DNA from: Anaeramoeba ignava
Taxonomy: Eukaryota; Metamonada; Anaeramoebidae
Reading direction: 5' to 3'
Assembly (NCBI GenBank): GCA_028826165.1
Contig: JAPDFW010000114.1
Span: 670,501 to 734,500, forward strand
Length of the DNA: 64,000 bases
The position numbers and the translations under genes are program-made. Of the stretch, positions 1 to 9,612 are shown one piece after another. The number at the start of each line of letters is the position of its first letter. The first letter of the stretch is position 1. The notes beneath the pieces are model-generated. The model ran no database searches, was not told where the DNA came from, and saw nothing but the letters and a program-made list of their open reading frames with translations.

Positions 1-1010
1 AAAATTGGGCAATCATTGGCTCTCCTTATTCTCATTTCGAAAATAATTCTTATCAAGGAAAAGTTTATGTTTTTGAAAATAACGGAACATTTTGGAATGA
101 AAATCAAATTTTAATTGCAAGTGATGGAAAAGGCTTATGATAGGTTTGGATACAGTGTTTTTATTTCAGAGGATTTATTAATAATTGGTTCTCCGTATGC
201 TGATGTTGGGAATAGTTCGGAACAAGGAAAAGTTTATGTTTTTGAAAATAATGGAACATTTTGGAATGAAAATCAAATTTTAATTGCAAGTGATGGAAAA
301 GTTTTTGATAGGTTTGGATACAGTGTTTTTATTTCAGGAGATTTATTAATAATTGGTTCTCCGTATGCTGATGTTGGAAATAATTCGGAACAAGGAAAAG
401 TTTATGTTTTTTCAAAATAATGGAACATTTTGGAATGAAAATCAAGTTTTAATTGCAAGTGATGGGAAAGTAAATGATTATTTTGGATCAAGTGTTTCGA
501 CTTCAGGGAATACTTTAATAGTTACTTCTCCTTCTGCAACTGTTGAAACTAATTTAAGACAAGGAAAAGTTTATGTTTTTGAAAATAATGGAACATTTTG
601 GAATGAAAACCAAATTTTAATTGCAAGTGATGGAAAATCTCATGATTTGTTTGGATCAAGTATCTCAACTTCAGGAAATTTATTAATAATTGCTTCTCCC
701 TATGCAAGTATTGGAAATAATGTAGATCAAGGAAAAGTTTATGTTTTTGAAAATAATGGAACATTTTGGAATGAAAATCAAATTTTAATTGCAAGTGATG
801 GAAAAGTTTTTGATGAATTCGGAACAAGTGTTTTTATTTCAGGAGATTTATTAATAATTGGTTCTCCATATGCTGATGTTGGGAATAATTCGGAACAAGG
901 AAAAGCTTATTTTTTTCAAAATAATGGAACATTTTGGAATGAAAAGCAAGTTTTAATTTCAAGTGATGGAGAGACTGATAATTATTTTGGATCAAGTGTT
1001 TCCATTTCAG
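1..1010 (+). repeat. 168-nt tandem repeat encoding FG-GAP units
   Basis: The motif GGAACATTTTGGAATGAAAA recurs with starts near 84, 253, 422, 590, 758 and 926. The last three intervals are exactly 168 nt (56 codons). The first two are 169 nt, and these are the two intervals that contain the frameshifts. Confidence 0.9.
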
Positions 1011-2275
1011 GGAATTTTTCCATTTTTGGTAGTCATGGATATATTGCTGAAAACTCCTCTTATTACAACAAAGCATACATTTTCGAGAGTGTATTTATTT
1101 CAGCTCAAATTAATATAACAAGTTGTGGTTCTTTATTTTCTTCTTTTGAATGTTTTTGGGAAATGGAAAATGGAGATGATAAAACATTTGGTTATGAAAT
1201 CGCTTATCTTGATGATAATTGGCAATTTATTCAATCCCCAATTATCATCAAAGAAAATTCCTACTATCAGCAATTTAATCAGTCAATTTACACAAATATT
1301 ACAGGAAATGTTGATTATTCAGTTCAAATCAAGGCGTGTATTTCAGATGTATCAAATTTTTGTGGAGAACCATCAAACATAATCAATCTAACAACAAGAA
1401 TAGATTCTGTAAAAGATTTACAATTACATTCATCAAACGAATCTGTGAATATTTCATGGAATTATCCAAATGTTCCAATTTTTGACAACGTTGCAAAATT
1501 AGATCATTATATTCTTTCTTATTATTCTAATTTTGAAACAGAAACAACAAATATTTCCGTTTCAAATTCCTCAAAATCATATGATTTAATCAATTTGCAA
1601 TCAGGAACAAATTATTCAATTTCCATTTTGCCATGCAGAACAAATAAATGTGAAGGAGATGATGAAGGAGAACAAATTTCAAACTGGATTTCAACTTTAT
1701 TTTCACAAGTTTTAAATTTTCGTTGTTTCATTGCCGAATTGAATTTTTCTTGTTTTTGGGATCCACCAAATGCACCTGAAAAACCAGCTTTTTATAATTT
1801 TTCTTGTCAAGAAGTTCTTAAAAATTATTCAAGTAATACAACTCTTACATATGGTTACTATCAATTTACTGTTCCAGATTATGAATCAACTTATCAAATT
1901 CAAATTTCAGTTTGTGATTTAAATTCTCGATGTGGAGAAGAGTCTATTTTCCAATTTAAAACAGGAAAACAAAGCACAGATGAAAAATCAAAATTGGATT
2001 CTAAAATTGTTTATTCAGTTTCATTTGTTGGTTTTGTTTTTTTAATTGGAATACTTATTTTTATAATTTATCGAAAAAGAAAAATCAAGAAAAGCAATTC
2101 AAAATCAAATTTTGAGTTTCAAAAAATTCAAGAAGATGATGATTTAGACGAAGTTAATTTTGAAGAAGATCAAAAATCAGATTCAGATCCAAATTCAAAT
2201 TCAAATTTAAATTCAGATCCAAAATTTAAATCAGAATTAAAGTTTATTTTAAATTTAAATTCATTTCAAAATTAA
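1..2275 (+). CDS. FG-GAP repeat / fibronectin-III type I membrane protein, 5' partial, frameshifted
   Basis: This is a surface protein resembling an integrin-alpha propeller fused to FN3-like domains; adhesion is inferred. The 5' end lies outside the window. About six 56-residue FG-GAP units carry the core IIGSPYADVGN followed by GKVYVFENNGTFWNENQ. Three Cys-containing FN3-like domains follow (motif NISWNYP in the second). One transmembrane helix (about 1990–2070, VGFVFLIGILIFIIY) and an acidic Asn/Ser-rich cytoplasmic tail complete the protein. The reading frame changes twice. One extra G lies near 128–132 and one extra T lies in the T-run at 408–413. From 353 onward the frame is open for about 640 codons. 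Two paralogs lie at 18159–20290 and 43593–45718. Confidence is high for the family and low for whether this copy is intact. Confidence 0.85.
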
Positions 2276-3011
2276 AATTCATTTCAAAATTAAAATTTAT
2301 TTCAAAATTAAAATTCAAATTTAATTTAAAATTCATTTCAAAATTAAAATTCATTTCAAAATTAAATTTAAAATTCATTTCAAAATTCATTTCAAAATTA
2401 AAATTCATTTCAAAATTAAAATTCAAATTTAAAATTAAAATTAAAATTAAAATTCATTTCAAAATTAAAATTAAAATTTAAAATTAAAATTTAAAATTAA
2501 AATTAAAATTCATTTCAAAATTAAAATTCATTTCAAAATTAAAATTCAAATTTAAAATTAAAATTAAAATTTAAAATCAAAATTAAAATTTAAATCAAAA
2601 TTAAAATTTAAATCAAAATTAAAATTCATTTCAAAATTAAAATTCATTTCAAAATTAAAATTCAAATTTAAATTAAACTTTATTTCAAAATTAAAATTCA
2701 TTTCAGAATTAAAATTCATTTCAAAATTAAAATTCATTTCAAAATTAAAATTCATTTCAAAATTAAAATTCATTTCAAAATTAAAATTCATTTCAAAATT
2801 AAAATTCATTTCAAAATTAAAATTCAAATTAAAATTAAAATTCATTTCAAATTTAAAATTCATTTCAAAATTAAAATTCATTTCAAAATTAAAATTCATT
2901 TCAGAATTAAAATTCATTTCAAAATCAAAATTAAAATTCATTTCAAAATCAAAATTCATTTCAAAATCAGAATTAAAATTCATTTTTTTTATTCCTCTTT
3001 TTTATTGAAAA
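2276..3011. repeat. Intergenic array of an 18-nt A/T motif
   Basis: The spacer between two convergent genes is made of the unit AAAATTCATTTCAAAATT and shortened or lengthened variants that differ mostly in steps of 6 nt. Both strands are open for long stretches only because the motif lacks stop codons. No gene is seen. Confidence 0.9.
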
Positions 3012-4133
3012 TTAATTTTTCCATTTAAGAATTAAAATTTCTCTAACATTTGAAATCCCATCTTTTAAAACTTTCAAAGTTTGAATAAACATTTGATTTT
3101 TTTTTGTAACAAAACGTTTAAATTCAAGAGTAGAACCACCAACACCAAAATAATAAGATTTAGAAGCAATAATAACAGTTCCTGAATTTTTCAATAAACT
3201 TGAAATCAAGTGATAAAAACGGGGATAATTAGCAGATTGATAAAGAACTTCAGAACAGATAATATAATCGTATTTCATATCTTCTTTGAGTTCTGGATTC
3301 AGAAGATCTGAAACTCCACTCCAATCACCACTAATAAACTCTGAACGATCCAATAAATTGATCTCATTGATTTCTTGGTTAAGTAATACATTGTAAATTG
3401 TTAATTTTTCTAAAACATCTTTGTTATAATCCTGGAAAGTAACTTTTGATGCTCCAGAAAGAAGACAAAAAATCCCTGGAAATCCATGTCCACATCCTGC
3501 CTATTTATGTTATTTTGTTGATCAATATTTTTCCCTAATTTTTTTTAATTCATTTATTCAAACCTCAAGAATTCTTGTATCTTTTAATTCCTCTTCTTTT
3601 AAGGAAAGTTCTTTTAAAAGATCTATTGAACATTCCCAAATTTTAAATCCTCCTTCATATATTCCTGGATTTAAATCACTTTCAGAATTTGTGTTTTTAA
3701 ATGTATTGAAATTGTTTGTGAATTTATATATTTTTTTATTAATTTCAGGAATATTTAATTGTTCACTTTTCCATTTATTATTAATTTTAGATTTTGCTTT
3801 ATTTTGCATTTCTAAACTAATTTGAATTTTTAAATTTTGATTTTCATTTATATTTTCTATTTGATTTTCTATTTGAATTTGATTTTGGTTTTGATTTTGA
3901 TTTTGATTTTGATTTTGATTTTGATTTTCTATTTGATTTTCTATTTGATTTTCTATTTGATTTTCATTTATATTTTCTATTTGATTTTGATTTTGATTTT
4001 GAATTTCTATTTGATTTTGAATTTGATTTTGAATTTGATTTTGAATTTGATTTTGATTTCGAATTTGGTTTTGATTTTGATTTTCTATTTGATTTTGATT
4101 TTCTATTTGATTTGGAGGTCTAAAATAAAACAT
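3012..4133 (-). CDS. METTL18: METTL18/HPM1-like protein histidine methyltransferase
   Basis: This is a predicted class I SAM-dependent methyltransferase. METTL18/Hpm1 proteins methylate a histidine of ribosomal protein uL3; that substrate is inferred from the family. There are two exons, 4133–3564 and 3500–3012, joined in phase 0 across a 63-nt GT–AG intron (3501–3563), giving about 352 residues (human about 372). Splicing joins ILE to AGCGHGFPGIF, which is the SAM-binding motif I, followed by the family-typical QDYNKDVL. Upstream, PGIYEGGFKIWECSIDLL matches the region before motif I in METTL18. The N-terminal third is a Gln/Asn/Ile-rich run unlike the family. The start is the first ATG after the AT-rich leader. 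The gene is convergent with the FG-GAP gene. Confidence 0.85.
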
Positions 4134-4258
4134 TTTAATAATAATAATTATAATTATTATATTAATTTAAATGTTAATAACAATCTTTTTTATTTATGAA
4201 AAAATGAAAAATGAAAAAATGAAAAAATGAAAAATGAAAAAATGAAAAAATTTAAAAT

Positions 4259-5122
4259 TTAAAAAAATAAAATATTAAAAGTAATTTTTCTTGAAGTCTC
4301 TTTTTGAAAATTATCTATTATTATTTCTAAATTTTCTTCCCATTGAGAACCATTATTTTCTATTTGTTGAATTAATTTTAAAACTAATTGTGAAGAAATA
4401 AAAGCTTCTTCATTTGTATCAACTGTTTCGAAATTAATCACATAAATTGGAATAACAGAATTTGTTGAATTTTGTTCAAGATGTTTAACAACTTCATCAT
4501 AAACTCTTATTTCAAATGTAATTATTAATGGGAAAAATTTTTTACTATCTTGAAATTTTTGAGGAGTTGATTTAATTAAATGATTCCTTTCTAATAATTC
4601 AAGAACTCCACTTTGTGAATAACTAAAATTAAAATTAAAATTAAAATTAAAATTAAAATTAAAATTAAAATTAAAATTAAAATTAAAATTAATATTAAAA
4701 TTAAAATTAAAATTAAAATTAAAATTAAAATTTAAAATTAAAATTAAAATTAAAATTAATATTAAAATTTAAATTAAAATTCATTTATAAAATTTAAATT
4801 AAAATTCATTTATAAAATTAAAATTCATATTAAAATTAAAATTAAAATTAAAATTAATATTCATATTAAAATTAATATTTAAAATTATGCACAATTTAAA
4901 ATCTTTTTTCTTTAAATCTTCAGCAATTTCAAGATAAGGAGTATTAAAATCATAAATATTTGAATCAAAACCAGAAGGACTTGGTAATTTAACAACAGAA
5001 CTTGTACCATAAGATTCAATATTATAACCATGAATTTTTAACAAAGAATGAGATTCCATACTTCTATTCATATTTCTAGCACAAACAAGAGCAATAGGAA
5101 TTTGTTTAAAATTAAAAGACAT
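4259..5122 (-). CDS. SSU72: SSU72 RNA polymerase II CTD phosphatase
   Basis: SSU72 removes phosphate from Ser5 and Ser7 of the RNA polymerase II C-terminal domain and works in 3'-end processing. There are two exons, 5122–4893 and 4622–4259, with a 270-nt intron. The product is 197 residues, close to the human 194. Exon 1 has the catalytic CX5R loop (CARNMNRSM, Cys14 to Arg20), then ESYGTSSVVKLP and YDFNTPY. The junction restores KDFKFYSQSGVLELLERN, matching the family across the splice site. Exon 2 has the VYDEVV segment with the general-acid Asp. Key residues are present, so it is probably active. It is divergent from the TPR gene, with 99 bp between the starts. Confidence 0.93.
4623..4892 (-). 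repeat. SSU72 intron filled with AAAATT hexamers
   Basis: The intron begins GTGCAT and ends TTTTAG on the minus strand. Almost all of it is AATTTT/AAAATT hexamers with a few ATATTA interruptions. Confidence 0.9.
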
Positions 5123-5221
5123 TTTTTTAAAAAAATGAAAAAAAATGAAAAAATATTTTTTTATTTTTTTTTCCGTTTTTTTTTCCGTTTTTTTTTTAAT
5201 TGAATTTTTAATTGTTCAAAA
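5123..5221. promoter_or_regulatory. Short bidirectional spacer between SSU72 and a TPR gene
   Basis: Only 99 bp separate two divergent start codons. The SSU72 side has two copies of ATGAAAAAA (CATTTTTT on the coding sense). The other side has T-runs interrupted by CCG. Similar T-rich CATTTTTT motifs precede several other genes here. A promoter role is inferred. Confidence 0.45.
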
Positions 5222-6661
5222 ATGATTCAAATAATTGATATTAATTTTGAAGAAGAGGAATTAAAAAGAGCATATGAAAAACAACAAAATAACAATTTCC
5301 AAGACGCAGCAGAAGAATATACAGATTACATTGACAAAGAAATAATTCCACGGATTGAAATTTATGCATTAAGAGCAGAATGCAATTATCATCTTCAAAA
5401 ATACGATGAAGTTATTCAAGATTTTGAAATTTATAACCGAACAAGCAAACCTTTATCGAAAATTCATGAATTAATGGGAATGAGTTATTATAAATTGAAA
5501 TCATTTGCTAAAGCAGCTCATCAATTTTATTCAGTTCTTTCTATGACTCAAGATCGAAATGATTTAAAATGGAAAATTGCTAAATGCTTTTATAAAATGC
5601 TTGACTGGAATAGCGCCATTTCTATTCTTGCTCAAATTGAAACTGTTTTTGATGATTATTCTAATTTGAAAATTCTTTTTGCAAAATGTTTTTTCATGCT
5701 TAAAGAATATCCTCAAGTTTTTGAACGTTTGCCAAAAGTTGGAGATATTGCTAAAAAAAATGGTCTATGTTCAAAGAAAGACTTATTATCAATATTCAGG
5801 GCAACTATTTTGATTTTGAAATTTACATCTGAAACAAGCAATTTCAAAGAAGGGTTTTCATTTAGCAAAAAAATTTTAAGATTTGGTGAAAATCCAGATT
5901 ATTTTTTAAAAGAAATAACAAATCAAAACCAATTAGAAAATTTAAATTTAAATCAAAACCAATTAGAAAATTTAAATTTAAATCAAAACCAATTAGAAAA
6001 TTTAAATTTAAATCCAAATCAAATGGAAATTTCAAATCAAAATTTAAACAAAAATTCAAATTCAAATCAAATGGAAATTTCAAATCAAAATTTAAACAAA
6101 AATTCAAATTCAAATCAAATGGAGATTTCAAATCAAAATTTAAACAAAAATTCAAATTCAAATCAAATGGAGATTTCAAATCAAAATTTAAACAAAAATT
6201 CAAATTTAAATCAAATGGAAATTTCAAATCAAAATTTAAACAAAAATTCAAATTTAAATTTAAATTTAAATTCAAATCAAATTCAACCTCTATTTTATTT
6301 TGAAAATAAAATTCAAATTTCTCAAATCCAAAAATTACCTTCGAAAATACAAAAAAAAATTATAAAAATCATCTTTCTTCAAATTATTTGTTCGATAAAA
6401 TTAAATGATCAAGAAGAGATACAAAAGAATGAAAAATTATTAGAAGATCTTTCAAAACAATTCAATAAAGATGAAATTTCCAAAAAATTAAAAATTATCA
6501 AAAAAACAAAAAAAGAACAAATAAAACATCAAAAAAAGATCCAAAAAGAAGAAAAAAAAGAAGAAAAAGAAAAAATCAAACAAAAAAAACAACAAGAAAA
6601 AGAAAAAAAAAAAGAAAAAAAATTAAATTCAAAATTTAAATTTAAACCAAAATTCTATTAA
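5222..6661 (+). CDS. TPR-like protein with Asn/Leu/Gln repeats and a KEKE tail
   Basis: I do not recognise an orthologue. Residues 1–220 form paired helices of TPR type (for example YALRAECNYHLQKYDEVIQDF and MGMSYYKLKSFAKAAHQF), suggesting a protein-interaction scaffold. Next come three 10-residue repeats (NQNQLENLNL) and about five 16-residue repeats (around MEISNQNLNKNSNSNQ), encoded by 30-nt and 48-nt tandem DNA repeats at about 5930–6280. After a short globular segment, the tail is highly charged KEKE sequence, possibly coiled. It is intronless, 479 residues. The ATG at 5222 is the first after the bidirectional spacer. Confidence 0.8.
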   Translation: MIQIIDINFEEEELKRAYEKQQNNNFQDAAEEYTDYIDKEIIPRIEIYALRAECNYHLQKYDEVIQDFEIYNRTSKPLSKIHELMGMSYYKLKSFAKAAHQFYSVLSMTQDRNDLKWKIAKCFYKMLDWNSAISILAQIETVFDDYSNLKILFAKCFFMLKEYPQVFERLPKVGDIAKKNGLCSKKDLLSIFRATILILKFTSETSNFKEGFSFSKKILRFGENPDYFLKEITNQNQLENLNLNQNQLENLNLNQNQLENLNLNPNQMEISNQNLNKNSNSNQMEISNQNLNKNSNSNQMEISNQNLNKNSNSNQMEISNQNLNKNSNLNQMEISNQNLNKNSNLNLNLNSNQIQPLFYFENKIQISQIQKLPSKIQKKIIKIIFLQIICSIKLNDQEEIQKNEKLLEDLSKQFNKDEISKKLKIIKKTKKEQIKHQKKIQKEEKKEEKEKIKQKKQQEKEKKKEKKLNSKFKFKPKFY

Positions 6662-6896
6662 ATTAAAAATTCAAAAAAAAAGAACTTTTGAATTTTTGAT
6701 TTTCATTTTTTTTCTTTTTCTTCTTTTTTTTTCTTTTTATCTATAATAATAATAATATAATTTGTTTAATTGTTTATTAAATAAATATTATTTTGAAAAT
6801 CGAAAAACAAATTCAAATCAAAAAAATAAAATAAATTAAGAATAAAAAAATAAAAAAATAATCAATTAAATTGAATCAAAACAATATAAAAAAATT

Positions 6897-9398
6897 ATGG
6901 CATCAGAATCACTTAAAACCACGCATGAATGTGTAGAAAATTTTTTAGGAGAATCAATTATTGCGCGGAAAAGGATACTTTATAATTTAAAAGGAGTTGG
7001 ACCACCAGATCTTTGTCATTTCATTAAAGAAAACCAACGAAAAAAAGAAACTCATAAAGTAGGTTTTTATCATCACGTGATTGGACTTGATACATCAAGT
7101 ATTTCCAGTGTTGCTAGTTATTTTGGAAGGCTTATTCAATCACAAGACGAACTTAGAAGCACAAAATCAACTGGAACATTTACTTTTTTATCAGGAACTT
7201 ATTTCAGTTACAATATTTTCCAAAAAATGGATTTGATTGTCAAATTTAAATTGCCAGGCGAATTCAAAACGTATTTTCTTAGTATGAATGGCGATAAAAT
7301 ACAAGAGAGTCAGGAATTATGGATGCAAACTCAAGTTTCAAGTTTTTTGCGGTTTATTAATAATCAATATCCTTTTAATAAGTTTCCTTGTTTGCATGTT
7401 TTGAATGATTTTTATTCCCCTTTAACTGAAAAAAATACTTTGATTTCCGTTGAGAAATTATTTTCCGTTGGGAAATCTCTCGGAACTCCCTTTTTTAGAA
7501 TAATTCCTTCAAATGCAAATAATTATCTTGTTGTTCTTTTGTGCAAATATTTTTTTCGCAACAAAAGATATACAGAAAGTATCAAATTTTTCAAACGGTT
7601 TGTGAAAAACGAACCAGAAATCGCAATCTATATAAGTCGCGCCTATTTGAAATTGGAAAATGCTGAAAAGGCTGTTCTTTATTTGGAAAAATACATGAAA
7701 TCTGATAATCCAGCACACATGGTTTTGATTGAGTTTATTAACCCAAAATACAAGAAAATTTTAACAATGGATTCTTTCAAGAAAAATAAGATTATTAACA
7801 AAATTGAAAAATTAACACCCTTTTTTGATGAAGCTTGTTTTGCATTATCTAGGTTCTTTTATGCAGAGCAAAATCTACATCAATCTCTAATCAATCTGAA
7901 TTTAATTTCTCTCAGAATTGGGGATTCAGATACCAAAATTAGCAATCAAAAAGAGAATGAAGATGAAAATGAAGAAGATGAATATTTAACAAATCAAAAT
8001 CAAAATCAAAATCAAAATCAAAATCAAAATCAAAATCAAAATCAAAATCAAAATCAAAATTCAAAATCAAAATCAAAATCAAAATCAAAATATAAATCAA
8101 ATAAAATTCAAATTCAAAATCAAAATACGGATATTATATATATGGATCAAGAATATTTCTCAGATAAAAATTCTAATGAATATTTCCCAAAACCAGCAAG
8201 AATCACAAAACCTTCAAATCCACAATATTATGTTGAAGAGCATTTAAATAACAAAAGAAACACTTTTGAAAGAAGTCTTTCTTTAAACATCATTACAAAA
8301 GATGAGGAATATTTAGTATTGGAAAAAAGTTATGGAATACTTGTTGATTTAATGAATGGTGAAGGATGGCAAGATTTGATGAAACTCAAAACAGAAGTAT
8401 TTGATTTGAACATTCGAGATTCAAATATTAATAATATAAATAAAAAATATTTTGGAGAAGAAATTGATCACTATTCAGATCCAAATTCAGAAAAAGAAAT
8501 ACAAAAAGAAATACAAAAAGAAATACAAGAAGAAATACAAGAAATTATTGAAATCAAAGAAAACACAATCGTTTCAACTAAATTTGATTATGATCATGGT
8601 TTTATTGCAGAAGATGAATTACTGAATATAAATCAAATCAAATTAAACAAAACAATCGCAGAAAGCAAAATTAAATCACATAAAATACTCTTCCCAAAAG
8701 GAGACAAGCCCGTAAATACAACAAAATCAAAAACAGAAAAACCAGAATACAAAACTTGGTTTGATTTGCTTATTCAACATCTTTATGCAGATGGAAACGT
8801 TATATATTTTTATCTGATCAAAAAAGGATCATCAAAAGCAATGGATATTGTGTATCCAAAAGGTGAATGGCTCAAAATTGCTGAAGCGGCAAAAAGAATC
8901 AAGAAGTTTGAAGAAAGCGAGATTGCTTTTCTCATGTCAATTAAATCAAGTGATGAACCTATTGGATTATCAACTTGGGATATTTGGATGAAACTAATTG
9001 ATCTTTATCATAAAAATGGAATTCATCTCAAACTTTTGTTTATCATCAATGAATTGTTGTTTTTTGCAGACCAAAAGTTGCTAAATAATCAACAATATTT
9101 CGGATTTAGAGAGAAAATCCAAAAAGTTATTTTTCGGTTAATTTTCAAAAAAGGTGTCAAAAATGTTCTTGATTTTCTTAATAAATTGAACCAAACTGAT
9201 CCTCATTTGATTGTTTTTAATTCAAACCAAGAAAATTATCAAATTCTTAAATACTTATTTTCCCATAAAAAAAAATATCAAAAAAAACTTCCCAAAAAAT
9301 CAAGAAAAAAGAATTTGGAAAGTTATTTGGTTCATAACATTATTTTAGAATTAATTGAAATGGCAAAATTATTTCAAATTGATGGATTTAATCGATAA
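6897..9398 (+). CDS. TPR-type protein, possibly exomer ChAP-like
   Basis: This is a single-exon protein of 833 residues. The N-terminal 200 residues form a conserved-looking domain (GVGPPDLCHFIKENQ, LDTSSISSVASYFGRLI, VLNDFYSPLTEKNT). TPR-like helices follow (ISRAYLKLENAEKAVLYLEKY). A Gln/Asn hexamer run sits near residues 365–400, and a C-terminal helical region contains GEWLKIAEAAKRIKKFEESE. The order of an N-terminal domain, TPRs, and a late segment like WFTIAECAL resembles the fungal Chs5–Arf1-binding proteins (Bch1/Bud7) of the exomer cargo adaptor. That assignment is from memory and uncertain. Other TPR scaffolds are possible. Confidence 0.8.
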   Translation: MASESLKTTHECVENFLGESIIARKRILYNLKGVGPPDLCHFIKENQRKKETHKVGFYHHVIGLDTSSISSVASYFGRLIQSQDELRSTKSTGTFTFLSGTYFSYNIFQKMDLIVKFKLPGEFKTYFLSMNGDKIQESQELWMQTQVSSFLRFINNQYPFNKFPCLHVLNDFYSPLTEKNTLISVEKLFSVGKSLGTPFFRIIPSNANNYLVVLLCKYFFRNKRYTESIKFFKRFVKNEPEIAIYISRAYLKLENAEKAVLYLEKYMKSDNPAHMVLIEFINPKYKKILTMDSFKKNKIINKIEKLTPFFDEACFALSRFFYAEQNLHQSLINLNLISLRIGDSDTKISNQKENEDENEEDEYLTNQNQNQNQNQNQNQNQNQNQNQNSKSKSKSKSKYKSNKIQIQNQNTDIIYMDQEYFSDKNSNEYFPKPARITKPSNPQYYVEEHLNNKRNTFERSLSLNIITKDEEYLVLEKSYGILVDLMNGEGWQDLMKLKTEVFDLNIRDSNINNINKKYFGEEIDHYSDPNSEKEIQKEIQKEIQEEIQEIIEIKENTIVSTKFDYDHGFIAEDELLNINQIKLNKTIAESKIKSHKILFPKGDKPVNTTKSKTEKPEYKTWFDLLIQHLYADGNVIYFYLIKKGSSKAMDIVYPKGEWLKIAEAAKRIKKFEESEIAFLMSIKSSDEPIGLSTWDIWMKLIDLYHKNGIHLKLLFIINELLFFADQKLLNNQQYFGFREKIQKVIFRLIFKKGVKNVLDFLNKLNQTDPHLIVFNSNQENYQILKYLFSHKKKYQKKLPKKSRKKNLESYLVHNIILELIEMAKLFQIDGFNR

Positions 9399-9612
9399 TA
9401 ACATTAACAATAATAATAATAATAATGAAAATATTTATGTTCCATTATTATTAATATATTTTTTTTTTTTCGTTTCAGATCTTTCTAAAAAAAATTTTTT
9501 TTTTATCAAATTGAAAAATCATTTTTTTATTTTCTTTTATTTTCTTTTTTTTTTAAATTTTTTTTTTTTTCACTTCTTTTTGTTCTCTTAAAAAAACACA
9601 CACAAAAAAAAA

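Noticed and set aside
2244-2983. Minus-strand open frames rich in Asn-Phe-Glu-Met
   Set aside because: They are shadows of the 18-nt intergenic array and have no conserved content.
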